NCBI GenBank assembly: GCA_011799875.1
Contig: CM022298.1
Span: forward strand, 726,794,181-726,858,180
Reading direction: 5' to 3'
Length of the DNA: 64,000 nt
DNA from: Thinopyrum elongatum
Taxonomy: Eukaryota > Streptophyta > Magnoliopsida > Poales > Poaceae
Shown: piece after piece, positions 10,071 to 22,299 of the stretch
How positions within the stretch are numbered: position 1 is the first letter of the stretch
Layout of the letters: every line of letters begins with the position of its first letter
Position numbers and translations under genes: made by a program
Notes under the pieces: generated by a model
What the model was told of the DNA's origin: nothing
Databases searched by the model: none
What the model saw: the letters and a program-made list of their open reading frames with translations, nothing else

Positions 10071-10992
10071 TATATTTTTATCCAGATGCTTATAGCCTTT
10101 GATTCCCAATCATATGAACCAGAATTTAATAGCAGATCTTGGTATTGCAACAGGAAAAGGCAGAAAAACATAATCTCACATCAACAACGACTCAAGGTTT
10201 TAAGGCCTTTGTACGTATATTTTCACATGAATTGAGACAACATTCACTTCGTGAATTGCCAGGTCTTTTGGCAAGAGTTTTGCCAAACCTCATATTTTTC
10301 AACAAGGGGTGGATTTTATTGACTCAAAATGAAGCATCAAGATGATACAAAACACAATTAGACCACACCCGGCTTATGCATAGCTAGAATGCACAGAACC
10401 AACACCAACACGCATGCAAAAATACGCCATCAAATAGCAAAGTCATATAAGACCAAAGTTATATGAAGGCGAGGAAAAAATATACAAAGCGATTAGATCT
10501 GTGATCAGCAAAATACAAAAGAATGACCATATCCACACCAATCATCTCATGACACCACACGGACAAGGATGTTCTTCAACAGCAACGTCTTCAACAAGGG
10601 AGCGACGCTCAAGCCCCGCTGTCACTGGATCCAACCACCCAAGGCCAAAATCTAAGTTTTCGCCCTGAAGAATCAGTCCGAGCATATCCGGGCAATGCCA
10701 AACCTCATATGAATGCTGAGAAATCCCCGCACATTATTTCTACTAAAATTAGAGTATCTTTGTCAAGACATAATGAAACTTTATAACTACACTTTCACCT
10801 CATGATCATTCATGATGTTTCTGTAACTTGTTGATGTATCTATTCACCCTAATTTCATTAGAATTAACATATCTGGAGAAAATAATTACTACAATAGTGG
10901 GCTTGTTATATACTCTGACTGCAAAAAATCTCCATAACTAAAATTGCGTCAACTGTTTGCTTGCAGTTTGCAGGGCAATAACAAATTTTCCG

Positions 10993-13900
10993 ATGAGCTT
11001 ATCTGCTGCCATTGGGTTCATCAGTGGCTTCAATGAGTGTGTCACTTTGTGGCAGTGGGCCAAATCTGCCATTTCATCTCTGCACACCCGATGGAGTGGC
11101 TCACAGGAGCAAGATCTCGAAGGGCGTGTATTGCAGTTGAAGAGTGGCTTACAACTTCTCAGGGATACTCTTCCTGCAATGCACGACCTCATCAATAAAG
11201 CTGAGTGGAGAAGCCACGACGAAGGTGTGGCCAAGCTCCTTCCAAATCTCAAGGATGCAGTGTCTGAGGCCGAGGACCTTCTTGATGAGTTCGGATGGTA
11301 CGAGAAGAAGGTGCAAGTGGAGGGCAATGCAAGCCAATCTCCTTTCATTGACTTCTTTGACACCGTCATCCAAGGCAGCTTCAACAAACTAAATGATGTC
11401 CAGTTGCGGTTGAACCATCTTTCAAGTTAGCTAGGCAATATGGGGCTTTGTGGAGTTAAACGACGCTTTGACAAATCAGTCAGGCCGGAGACCACCTCAC
11501 TCCCAAATGAAACAAAAATATTTGGCCGTGATAAGGAGCTGAAGCAGGTACTGGGATTTCTCAATGTGTGTACAAATTCAAAACGCAAAAGATCAACTAG
11601 TTCAGTCAAGGCATCGACAAGCACATTAGCAAGCAAGCAAGTTAGTAATGAATCCAGAATATCTATTCTTCCTGTTTTGCCAATAGTTGGAATTGGTGGT
11701 GTTGGAAAGACTACTTTGGCCCAACATATCTGCAGCCATCAACAAGTGAAGTCTCACTTTGAGAAGATAATTTGGATCTGTGTCTCAGATGACTTTGATG
11801 TGAAGAGGTTAACTAAAGAGGCCATACAATCATTTAGTGGAAAGGAGGCAACGGCTGATAATTTGGATACTCTTCAAGAGATTCTCTCTAACCATGTGAA
11901 AAATAAAAGGTTATTGGTAGTCCTTGATGACATGTGGGAGGATGCCTTGAAGGAAAATGGGCGGTGTTGGATGAGGTTTTGTGCACCTTTTAGAAGTGTC
12001 CAAGAGGGAAGTATGATGTTGGTCACCACTAGATGTCCAATTGTTACCGAGGGGATGTGCACAATGGAGCCTATTATATTGGAAGGTCTAAATGAGGATG
12101 TGTTTTGGAATTTCTTCAAAATGTGCGCGTTTGGTTCTGATGTTTCTGACAATGTTCCTGAGTTAGAGAGCATTGGTAGAAGAATACTTCCTAAATTAAA
12201 GGGTTCTCCTTTGGCTGCTAAAAATTTGGGACGCATGTTAAGCATGGACCTTCAAGCATCACATTGGAATTTTATACTGGAGAGTGAACTATGGGAGTTG
12301 AAACAGAAGGAGACTGATATTTTGCCAGCCCTTCAGTTAAGTTACATGTATTTACCCTTTTATTTGAAGCAATGCTTCGCATTCTGTGCCGTGTACCCCA
12401 AAGATTACAACTTTGAGAAGGAATGCTTAGCTGAAATTTGGGTAGCAGAAGGCTTTGTGGAACCTCAAGGTGGTGTTAAAATTCGTGATATTGGCTGTCT
12501 ATATTTTGAAGACCTTTTAGCACGATCTTTCTTTCAAAAGGGTGGTATACATGGATATGTAATCCATGACTTGCTGCATGACATGGCACAAAAAGTTTCA
12601 GAGCACGACTGCTTCATCTTAAGAAATAAGTATGACTTTGATAAGGTTCCTCAGAATGTTCGTCATTTGTATGTACTCTCTAGCAGTGACTTTGACGTTT
12701 CCAACCTGTTGAGACTATGCAAGTACACGAAGCTGCGTACCCTAATTTGCATGAAGAATTTTGGGAAAGAAACATGCTTGGTAATGGACCACTGGTCTAC
12801 TAAACTTCTGCGTATGCGTGTGATTTCTTGTGCCTCCACAAATGAGTTACCAGATAGTATTGGCAACTGGAAGCATCTTAGGTACCTTGAGATCTCCACA
12901 ACTTGTCCACTTAAGAGGTTTCCTTCAACTTTATGTTGGCTATATAACCTGCAAATTTTATATGCCAAAAGTTGTGAGCTGGAAAGTTTGCCCAATGACT
13001 TCAGTAAGTTGATCAGTTTACAGAGATTCGAATCAGAGGACTTATCATATTATGCTGGCGGGCACACGAGTCTTAATTCAACCAATGGGCTTGAACGGGG
13101 AATTAAGTTAATAAAGAATCTGAAACAATTTCGTGGACACTTGGAGATAGCTAATGCTGGCAACCTAAGTAAGGATCATGCAGCAGAAGCTGAACTGAAG
13201 AATAAGATTTATCTTGAGGAGTTGAAACTGAATATGCATTCGTGGAGGGAAGTCTCCCCGGAATCCCGGGAACTGAACAAAGAAGTGCTTCAAGTTCTGC
13301 AACCACCTATCAGTCTCAAGTCTCTATTCCTCCAGAACTATGTAGGGGTCTCGCTCCCAAGCTGGTTTCAACCACAGAACCTGCCAAACTTAAAATCACT
13401 TACTTTTGTAGGTTGTTCTGAACTCAAGAGCATATCTTCTAGCATGATCTCACAGAGCATAAACTTAAATGAGATACCTGCAGTTGGTAGTTTCCTGTCG
13501 CTGACAGATATAACCATTGATGGGTGTGCAAGTATATCAAGCCTAGAACATTTTCTGCATCCAGATTATGTACCAGCCATCAAGAAAATAAGAATTGAAC
13601 ATTGTGAGATGTTAGAATCAGTACCAACTGAAGAGTTTGGGGAATTTCATTTCCTTGAAGAGCTGGATGTGTGCGATTGTCCAAACATCCGCCTCCAAAG
13701 ATTGTTTTCGCCGTCCCTTAAGAAGCTACATCTGTGGGGTGTTGGTCTCTTTTGCAATATTGACTGCTGCTCGCTCACCGACTTTGATTTACAATGTGCA
13801 TTTGTCACGTCCATCCAACTACAAATGTGGAGTCTTCCATGTCTGCGGCAATTGCGCATCAAGTGTAAATCTCTTACATCTATTGGAGGCAGCATTACAA

Positions 13901-14427
13901 CATTCCCGTCCCTTAATGTCCTAATAGTTCAGTGCTGTGAGAAATTGTCAACCCTTGGTGACTTCCTAACACATGAATATCTACCTGCTATCGAAAAAAT
14001 TGACATCGAATATTGTCCCAAGTTATTGTTCCTGCCAGTTGAAAGGTTTGTGAGTTTTCCTTATCTGAAACATCTGGTTGTTATTGAGTGCCCAAGTCTA
14101 GACTGGCAAAGGGGATTTGTGTTTCCATCACATCTCCAAACGCTCACCTTACAGCGATGTGGGGATATCTCTCCATATGTTCCTAGTTGTCTACAGAACC
14201 TCACATCACTCGTCTCACTGAGCATTGGTGGATGTGAGGGTATAACATCCATTCAAGGCGACATTTGGTGCAGTAATCTTGCAACACTGGAGGTATTGGT
14301 GATTCAGGATTGTCCAAACCTAGTTTCAGTTGGTGGAGCAAATGCAGTTGCAAAAATAAAGCAGGTGTTGATAATCCAGTGTCCGAACTTAAAGGAAGCC
14401 GAGCAAATCAATAGAAGACCCTACTGA
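10993..14427 (+). pseudogene. CC-NB-LRR disease-resistance-type gene 1 with one in-frame stop
   Basis: The frame is continuous from ATG 10993 (MSLSAAIGFISGF, shared with NLR2) to TGA 14425-14427, about 1,144 codons, except for TAG at 11428-11430. The paralogue has CAG there. The coiled-coil domain is residues 1-145 with an EDVID-like AEDLLDEF. NB-ARC motifs follow: P-loop GIGGVGKTTLAQH, RNBS-A IWICVSDDFDV, kinase-2 LLVVLDDMW, RNBS-B MMLVTTR, GLPL-type GSPLAAKNLG, RNBS-D LPFYLKQCFAFCAVYP, and an MHD-type IHDLLHDMA. An LRR region of roughly 500 residues ends the protein. Such proteins are intracellular immune receptors. The stop separates CC from NB-ARC, and an ATG (11440) follows nine bases later, so a 995-residue NB-LRR could still be made by reinitiation. 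A sequencing error or true pseudogene are the alternatives. Confidence 0.9.
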
Positions 14428-14429
14428 AG

Positions 14430-16100
14430 GTATTTCGGCTAACACTGTTTGCTGTCCAGCTTTTACTTCTCTTTTGTTCGAAATTTCCCATATTACAGAA
14501 AATAACAACTGAAGGTATTATGCAGTAGCAATCCAATTTAAATCGTCACTACTAAAGTACACTAGACTTACTTTGTTGGTGACACCTACATGTATTGCAT
14601 GTCTTATATTTGTTCCAATGTGTAGTCCATATACAATCATGATCTTTTCGTATTTCTGTAATGAAATTTGCCGTGTTTTCAGTAATTTCAGTAATTCCAT
14701 ATAGGTGACATTTTGGAAAAACTCGTTTCTACGGGTGCTGCCGCATTGCATGTGTGAGTCAAAAATTTGCTCTACTGACCATGTTTGTTCTTCAAGGTAA
14801 AGAAATTGACAGGCAAGCACGCACGAACCCGTAGCTGCATTATTTAGAAGATGGAATACCCAAGAACAATGAGACTCGTCAGCGACAATGAAAGAAATTT
14901 GCGATGTTCACTGCATGCCTTCGTCTCGCCGTCTCTATCTATCTATGTGGCTGCTTCTCCCTTTTTTGCAGTTTTATTCTGTCAATTATTTCCCATATTT
15001 GTGCTATTGCTATCAGTTCTCAGTTTGCACAAAAGGGAACTTGTTGTAACCTCTGAAAACGACAGAGAATTGCACTGTGTCTGTAAGACATGTTGTTATC
15101 CAGATTTCTATGACTCTTTTGAGGTCTGATGGCTGGTAGAAATCTGCCTGACACTTTCACGCAGCTCAGACTCTTTCCAGAGCATTTTTTGGCACAAGAG
15201 TTGGTCAGTCAGTGCCCATCTTCAAGACATGATGTAACTGTATCTGAATGTATTTTATTACTATGGACGGCACTGCGTCTGCATCTTCATCTTGACTTGC
15301 CTGAAAAACGAACTCTTTTGTCATTTGAGATGTGCTTTGTAGGGTGTAGTTTGGAGTTGGTTGATTGATTCATCACTGTTTTGGTGCCCCCGCTGTCGCA
15401 TTTTCAAACATCTCTCTGTCTCTGACCAATAATGCAATGGCTTTGCCAGCTTTAGTTTGCGGATTACCCAGCCCAATGTTTTTCGTCTCTCTTTTCACAT
15501 TTATATGTGTTTTGCTGTCTTTCCACCCGTTGCTTACTCAGCTGCACTTAATTGTTTTCACATATACAGTAACTTATGAGAGGAGGAAGTGTTTGCAAAG
15601 CAGATCACTGATTGGTTGACATAGAAAGTCTTCTTTTTCTAGCAGGATTTCTCCTCTTCAACTCTCACAAGAACAATTGCTATATACTAGCGTCTATAAT
15701 ATATTTTCCGAAAACTTTTCACTGATTGGTTGACATAGAAAGTATAATACAAAGCTGGGATGGATATTGTACAACGCGCGAACAACTAAAACAGAAATAT
15801 TTTTCTGAAACAAAGAGCGCAGGTTTGCTTGACTATTTTCCTTTTCATATTTCCCTGCCCCAAAACAGAGTTAAAACAGTAAAACCGAGCAGGTAGAAAT
15901 GTTGTGCATGCAGAACAGGAATTTTCGCCATTTGATGCTACCACCCCCCTACTAGTTGTACACACCGGCCAACAAGTTGCTATTTTGTGAGCACTACGTA
16001 GCAGAGCAGAGTCGGTGACAGAACAACAAAACAGAACAGTCTAGCTAGTGCAGCAGCAGCTTCAAGTTCAGAGTTATTTTACTCAAAAAAGAGAGTTCAG
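14430..16100 (+). repeat. NLR 3'-flank duplicon, copy B
   Basis: It matches the flank of NLR2 (27700-29440) and copy A: for example CTGACCATGTTTGTTCTTCAA near 14776 against 28026, and CGTCTATAATATATT near 15690 against 38578. Short frames such as 14851-15129 do not resemble proteins and vary between copies, so I read the stretch as noncoding 3' flank. Confidence 0.7.
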
Positions 16101-16102
16101 AG

Positions 16103-16279
16103 TTATAGGAAGGATCCATAAAAAAGGATCCTTCAAGCAGATCACTCCAGTCAGGTGCTACTCTGGACCATGACTGCTCGGGGGAACACTTGATGACCCT
16201 CAGCTTATCGGCCAGATTGTGGATCTGCTTCTTTACATTCTCCCCATGGACCATCGTCAGGCAGCCTGGACATCAGTGT
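16103..16279 (-). pseudogene. SNF2 (CHR24-like) last-exon copy B
   Basis: The minus-strand frame after the acceptor at 16280-16281 reads ...GENVKKQIHNLADKLRVIKCSPE, matching exon 19 of the intact gene at 40916-41071 ([22 protein letters not shown]). It is diverged and has an altered C terminus, and no other SNF2 exon is present beside it. It lies tail-to-tail with NLR1. Confidence 0.8.
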
Positions 16280-16346
16280 CTGCAACGGTTCGTTCTTAGT
16301 AAGATAGATAAGCAAAGCTCTTCGCATCCGTTTGCAAGGGAATTTA

Positions 16347-18310
16347 GAGCATCTACACTCGGTCGCCTCAAACTCGCCTCATACGCCCGGTCACGATTTT
16401 TCGACCCAGATGGGCTCCTTAAATGAGCCTCAAACGCCCAAGCTGACCGGCACCCCTCATTTCCAGCCCAAATATGGGCCGGATATGGGGAACCAGGACG
16501 CGTCCGGGCACACCCGCCACGTCGGACCCAACAGCCCGACCCCACCGCAAATTGCACCAAATCCACCCCCAAAACCTGTCGGATCCATTTGCTATCTCCT
16601 CTCTTCTTCCTCCTCCGCGCCGTCCGTCTCGCAACTCCGCCACCGCGCGCTCTCCGCAGCCGTTCCTAGCCTCTGCGCCGCCAGATCCGGCAGAGCAGTC
16701 TTCTCTCCCGTCGTCGCCGGCCCGGACGCCGCCGCGGTATGTCCGGCAACATTCTGGCTCCGCCTTGCGCTTGATGTGTTCGACACATTGTCCGACCGGA
16801 TTTTTTGTGATTTAATTAGGGAAAACGATGGATTCCGATGCTTTGTCAGATGAGGAGTATGGACCAACGGAGCTTGATCAAATGATTAAAGATGAGTTCT
16901 TCGATTCCTCGGATTCGGACAAAGAAGTGGACATGATCATGCTCATGAGCATGCAAGAGGAAATGGACCGGCAAGTGAAGTATATTCTCAACTTCAAGGT
17001 CTCTATCAAAGGGAGAAGAGTGATCAACCAGGATAGGGTGTCCAGAGCAAAGCTACTGCACAGGGACTACTTTGCTCCCAATCCTACTTTCCCGGATGAT
17101 CCATGGTTTCGTAACCGTTTTCGTATGCGGAAGCCATTGTTTCTGCCATTGTGGAGGGAGTGGAGGCACACGATGACTACTTCAAGCTCACAAGGGATTG
17201 TTGCGGACAACTCTCTTTCTCTGCCAAGCAGAAGTGCACGGCTGCTCTGAGGATGCTTGCATTTGGTAATGCTGCGGATGCCGTTGGTGAGATGGTCAGG
17301 ATGGGGGAGAGCACGTGCTTGAAGACTACTGTCAAGTTTGCCCGCGCCGTGGTCGAGGTGTTTGGACCTGAGTATCTCAGAGAACCAAATGCGCAGGACA
17401 CAGAGAAGTTGTAGGCTATTGGAGAGGCAAGGGTGTTTTCAGGAATGCTTGGATCAATTGATTGCATGCATTGGCAATGGAGAAACTGTCCCAAAGGTTT
17501 TCGGGGAATGTATCAAGGTCACAACAGAGAGGCCAGCATCATACTAGAAGCGGTGGCATCACATGACTTATGGATTTGGCATTCTTTCTTTGGAATGTCG
17601 GGTTCTCACAACGACATCAATGTGCTTCAACGATTTCCGGTGTTCAGGAGGCTTTGCAATGGGGAATTACCGCCGTGCAACTTCACCGTCAACGGCCGAG
17701 ACTACAACATGGGATACTATCTTGTCGATGATATTTATGCTCAGTGGGCGGCGTTTGTGAAGACCATATCCGAACCGCATGGCAATAAACAGAGCCACTT
17801 TGCAACAATGCAGAAAGTGGCTAGGAAGGATGTGAAGAGGGCATTTGGTGTTCTTCAAACTCGTTGGGGGATTGTGCGGAGTGCTGCAATGATGTGGGAA
17901 TCAAAAACTTTGTGGCAGCTGATGACATGTTGTGTTATTCTGCACAATATGATTGTCGAGAATGAGGGTGATGGTGTAGCCCAAACTAATGATTTTGAAG
18001 CACCTGGAGAACAAGTTGAAATCCTTCAACATCAATATGCGGCTCAGTTCATGAACTTTCTGCACATGCATCAGAATCTTCAAAATCATCAGGTGCACAC
18101 ACAGCTACTCAATAATTTTGTGGAGCGCATGTGGACCCACAATGGAAATCAAGAAGCTAATGGTTGAGTTATGCACTTAAAATAAAATTTATGTAAACAC
18201 TATCTATGCTCCGTACCAACATTTATTATTTACGTGCGACATTGTGTTTTATGATCGACGTGCATGATTTTGTATGAATTTGAGAGTCCGGATTTAAAAT
18301 ATGTAGATGC
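16347..18310 (+). mobile_element. PIF/Harbinger element with transposase (right end uncertain)
   Basis: The left end GAGCATCTACACTCGG begins at 16347 after TTA (16344-16346). The body carries a HARBI1/PIF-type transposase. A degraded right end, GTAGATGC, may lie near 18302-18309, directly before the next element. No clean 3' duplication was found, so the right limit is approximate. Confidence 0.65.
16828..18167 (+). pseudogene. Harbinger (PIF/HARBI1-like) transposase, broken
   Basis: The frame starts at ATG 16828 (MDSDALSDEEYG). It shifts near 17150 to the frame VEGVEAHDDYFKLTRDCCGQ, meets a TAG at 17412-17414, and resumes in another frame through GSIDCMHWQWRNCPKG to TGA 18167. The DDE-type nuclease of the Harbinger family is recognised by SIDCMHW (first Asp) and SGSHNDINV (second Asp). 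The third acidic residue, normally Glu in the RKDVERAFG motif, reads RKDVKRAFG. Two shifts, a stop and the lost Glu make it inactive. A DNA-binding partner (Myb-like) ORF was not seen. Confidence 0.85.
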
Positions 18311-18326
18311 CGGAAGAGAAATATAA

Positions 18327-20138
18327 GAGCCTGTCCGGATGCGCCCGTGGACGTGCCCTTATATTTCGCAGTTCACAGTCGCTCCCAGGGCTAGAAAAAA
18401 GCACCGCTTGGGGGCGAATCGGTGATATTTTCGGTGTGGGGGCGATCGGCTTCCCAGCCGCTGCCCCAGGTCGGTCCCAGAGACGCTTTTAAAAAAAATT
18501 AAAAACATAATTGGGCAATTTTTGGCAAACACGGCATACATTCGGCGATATTTAGGCGGTTCACAGTTTTTTTACATATAGAAACATAATAATAAGTCTA
18601 CTAAAAAGAAGAAAAAAAACGGCCGCGCCTACAGGCCGAAGAACTCGCTGAACACGCCGAAGTCGCCGCCGTCGTCGTCCTCCTTCTCCTCCTTCACGCA
18701 GTCGTCCCTGCTGGACCCCTGCCCGGGGTCCCCCTGGCGGACTGGTTTGGCCGACGGCGGCACCTCGTCGTCGCTGTCGTCGAGAACGATAACGCCTCCC
18801 TCGTCGCGGCCACGGCGCCGAGCGGCGATCTCCTCCAGGGCGCGGCGCTGGCGCTCCATCTCTGTCCGCACCCAGTCCTCCCGCGCCCACTTCATGGCGG
18901 CCTCGTCGTTGTGCTCGCGCTTCACGGGGCCGAGCCCCGGCTCCGTCTTCGACCTGACGAGGCGGGAGGCTGGACTCAAGGAACCGCCGCCGCCCTCGTT
19001 GATGACGACGCTGCGGTTGCGCCGGCCGAGCGGCGTTTCCACGGGCTCGGCCTTGACGCTTAAGAGCGCTGGCGACCCGGAGGAGTGGGAGGAGGAGCGG
19101 GAGGAGGAGGAGGAGGACCCGCCCAGCATCCTCCTCGGCAGCCATGGACCGCAACTCCGGCGGGGGACCGGGGCGGCCGGGTACGTCAGCGGCGGATCGT
19201 TGCCGCCCTTGAGGTACTCGAGGACGGCGTGTAGCGTGCGGCCGGGGGCGCCCCACCACAGGCGGCGGCCGTTGCTGTTGTTGCGCCCCCTCACCAGTGG
19301 CGCGTTGTTGATGGAGGCCAGCCGCTCCGCCTGCCGGCGTTCGAAGTACGCCGCCCACGCCTCGTGGTTGCCGGCGTCGTACTCCGGGAGGGCTCGCTCC
19401 TCCTCCGACAGAGACGCCCGCACACGGTCGATCTCGGCCAGGAAGTAGTGGGGGGGTGCTCGACGTCGGGCAGCGGGGGGACGGGGACGCCCCTAGCGCT
19501 GAGCCTCCACCGCCCCGGCGCGCGCATGTCGGGAGGCGCCGGGTAGTTCACTTCGTGGAGGAGATGGGTTTCCCACTCGTGCAGAGAGCGGCGGCCGAAG
19601 CCATTGGCCGCCGCCCCGTCGCCGGGGAACCTTTCGCCCATCGTCTGTGCGTGCACGGAGAGAGGGGGAAAGAAAGTTCGGCGGCGGCGGCTGTGCGTGC
19701 ACGGGGAGAGAGGAGGGCTGCGGGCGGGGTGCGTTCACCGGCGAGGCAGGGACGGCTTATATAGCGGCCGGGGGGCGTCGTGTGTACGCGTGGCGGGAGG
19801 GGGCGCATCGCCTCACCGCGCCGCCCGTGAGGAATCAATGGAAGGCTGACCGGTGGCAGCCTTGGCATTGATTCCCCGCGGGAAACCGAGGCGATGAGGA
19901 CGACGAGGCGCGGGGGTCGCTGACTCGGTGGGCCCGCCGTTCTTTCGCGCCAAAAAACGATTGCCCGGCGCCCCCGGGCGCCCCCCAGCGCGCCGGGTTC
20001 GGCCTGGCTCCGCCAGCGCCAGTTTTGACTCTAACCGGCGAAAATTGGGCTCCTGGGGGCGCGACTAGGCCGATTTTTGAGCGCAAGCGCTAAAAAATGG
20101 CCTTGGGGTGCCTGTTGGGGACGCGGCTGGAGATGCTC
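18327..20138. mobile_element. Second Harbinger-type element, 1.8 kb
   Basis: The right end reads GGCTGGAGATGCTC up to 20138, the left end GAGCCTGTCCGGATGC from 18327. Both are flanked by TAA (18324-18326 and 20139-20141), the Harbinger target duplication. Subterminal parts are very GC-rich. It encodes one minus-strand protein and no transposase, so it is probably non-autonomous. It sits immediately next to the transposase-bearing element. Confidence 0.65.
18629..19641 (-). pseudogene. Element-borne ORF of unknown function, one frameshift
   Basis: The frame from ATG 19641 (MGERFPGDGAAANGFG) runs through LHEWETHLLHEVNYPAPP and GRWRLSARGVPVPPLP. It then shifts at a run of seven C (plus-strand G run near 19450) into VRASLSEEERALPEYD...WAAYFERRQAERLASINN and ends FGVFSEFFGL at 18629. 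Rejoined, it would be about 335 residues, with a serine-rich and acidic C-terminal half. Proteins of this style are common in Triticeae class II elements, but I cannot name a domain. A homopolymer shift could be a sequencing error. Confidence 0.5.
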
Positions 20139-20141
20139 TAA

Positions 20142-20494
20142 GGCCGGGTTACTAGAGTTCTTGGTGGTAGAAACAAAAATATTCTAGCATGGATATTTGT
20201 GCTAGTGTACATCATTCAAAAATATTCAATGAAATATATTTTGTATTCATTATAGAAAATATACAAACAAATGGACACACGTGAAAAAGACATGCTGGTT
20301 GTCTTTGTAGAAACATGATCATTCTCGACATGCCAAAGAAGAAGAACATCCAGTGCGGCATGCCGGCATCCTACACCATACGCTCTGCTTGGTAGCTTCT
20401 ATTGACCAAAAGGATTTCCCTGCTTTATATTATAAAGCAACGACCACAGCAGTAGATGTAGTTAATTCGATCATGTGAACATATCGGTGTCCAA
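20142..20494. other. AT-rich intergenic; no gene seen
   Basis: Between two DNA elements. No ORF, repeat end or RNA gene was recognised. Confidence 0.4.
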
Positions 20495-21088
20495 GAGCAT
20501 CTCTAGCAGATCCCGTATAAGCGGTCAAACCTTAGTATTTACGGTACAAGCTGAAAAAAAAAACATCCCGAATAGATCCTGTAAAAAAAATTGCAGGCTC
20601 CCCTATATTCGAGCCCCAATCCATTATATCTAGAGGATTTCAGCCTTTTTGGAGGATCCTGTAAAGTCGGTCAACGCCAGAGCAGGGGGCCTTGCGACGC
20701 CGCGCACGAGCAGCGAGCAGGTGGAGGAGCTCACCGGCGGCCGGCCAGAGCATCGCCGAAGCACGCGCCGGGCCGGTGCTTCGCCGGAGCGTCGCAGGAG
20801 CAGGCAGCAGGCCACATCAGGCGGCAGGCCGTTTTGGCCGGCCGGAGTTCGACTTCGTCCATGCATGCGTCCCGGGGAAGAAGAAGCGTGAGGATAAAAA
20901 AGAAATAAAAAACGCTTACGGTATGGGTTTACGAGATCTATTTCGCCCGATGCCTCGCGGTACCGTAAATTCGTTTTTGGGGAGCCTGTATACTGTTTTT
21001 TACAGGTTGTGCTTTACAGACAGAGTCCCTAACTCAACATTAATGGTTGAGTCAAATGGGGCTTCGTTTGCCAAAAAAAAAGATGCTC
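20495..21088. mobile_element. MITE-like element with captured GC-rich core
   Basis: The ends are GAGCATCTCTAGCAGATC and AAAAGATGCTC, an inverted repeat of eight bases. The centre (about 20660-20880) is sharply GC-rich, unlike the AT-rich arms. No exact target duplication was found, so the family (Harbinger or Mutator derivative) is open. Confidence 0.5.
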
Positions 21089-21159
21089 TAGTATAGGGTA
21101 AAAGATAGAAGGGACTATGCACCATGTGATCATCACTTTATTATCGAAAAAATGTTCTA

Positions 21160-21309
21160 CTTCCTCCGTTCACAATTATAAGATGTTCTAACATTTTTCT
21201 AATTCGGATGTATGTATAAGCATTTTAGTGTCCTTGTTCACTCATTTTGGTTCGTATGTAGTCCATATTTGAAATATTCAAAAAATCTCATGATTGTGTA
21301 CGGAGGGAG
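21160..21309. mobile_element. Stowaway MITE, 150 bp
   Basis: The left end CTTCCTCCGTTCACAATTAT and right end GTACGGAGGGAG are inverted repeats. TA duplications flank at 21158-21159 and 21310-21311. Confidence 0.8.
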
Positions 21310-21494
21310 TAGCTTATATCAACAACAAATTCGATCAAGAACTGCATGGTGGACCCCGTGGCTACAAAATATGCTTCAATTTCAACACTTCTTTTCTAGA
21401 GCAAATGAATAAACAATGGATTTGGGGACACTTGTAGAAATTTCATACACTGTGTTTTTCTATTTGTTTAAGGAGCACTACACTTGTAAAATAT

Positions 21495-21990
21495 GGGGAC
21501 AAGTGTTCTATGCGTTCTTGAGCTTTCCACAAGGATATTACATTTTTTTTTGTGAAGTACTATGTATCGTTAGGTGTGTTATAATATATTTTTTATATCG
21601 CTAACAAATATCTTGACATGGATTTACATAGTTCATAATTGTTTATCTTAACTCTAAATAAGTACATCTAACAATACATATTAATTCACAACGAAATGTT
21701 ATCTTATCATTGTTTTGTTTCTTAATGAAAACAGATTCAATTGAACGAAATGTTTTCTTGTCAGTCTCAAATGATTAAAAAAAAGTTTTTCTACAAAATA
21801 CAATTTTAGTTGTGGACATGTGTACTTTTAAGGGTTGATATCAAATTCATAAGAAAACAAATTTTGTTTTCTTATTTAACATCATTGACATGTTACTTGT
21901 GTCAAACATAATAGTACACATACTAATTAATATCTTATGTTGATTTAATAAATCATAAATAGCTAAAAATGTTTAGTATAAACATATGTA
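21495..21990. repeat. AT-rich duplicated segment, copy 2
   Basis: Diverged match to 6330-6860 and 35822-36275, including GTTCTTGAGCTTTCCACAAG, ACAATTTTAGTTG and AATCATAAATAGCTAAAAATG. It lies upstream of NLR2, as copy 1 lies upstream of duplicon copy A. Confidence 0.6.
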
Positions 21991-22299
21991 TTTCGAGTGC
22001 GGGTGTGAGCGATAGAGTATATTCATCCATGGAATTATGTATTAAATGGTTATCGTCTTTAAATTTACCATTACTAATAGGTCTCATCTTATACTGATAA
22101 ATTATTTGAGAAATTTAAGTGCAATAAAGAGAAAACACATGTATTTATCTAAATTTTATAACCATTTCAAATCACGAGAAAAGAGCTGATATAAACTCTG
22201 GATTAACAACAGGATCAATAAGTCTCACAGAATCTAAAGTATAAAAAAGAAAGAGAGACTGAGCTTCAGTGGGGACCTATATTTAGATGGACAAAAAAA

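Noticed and set aside
14851..15619. Short open frames downstream of NLR1, one with hydrophobic stretches
   Set aside because: The homologous flanks of NLR2 and of the other copies do not keep these frames, so they are unlikely to code.
16419..16867. Proline-rich open frames at the start of the Harbinger element
   Set aside because: They lie in the GC-rich 5' region before the transposase ATG and show no family signal.
18561..19764. Other long frames on both strands in the second Harbinger element
   Set aside because: They are high-GC shadows. Only the frame with LHEWETHLLHEVNYP and WAAYFERRQAERLAS resembles a repeated protein.
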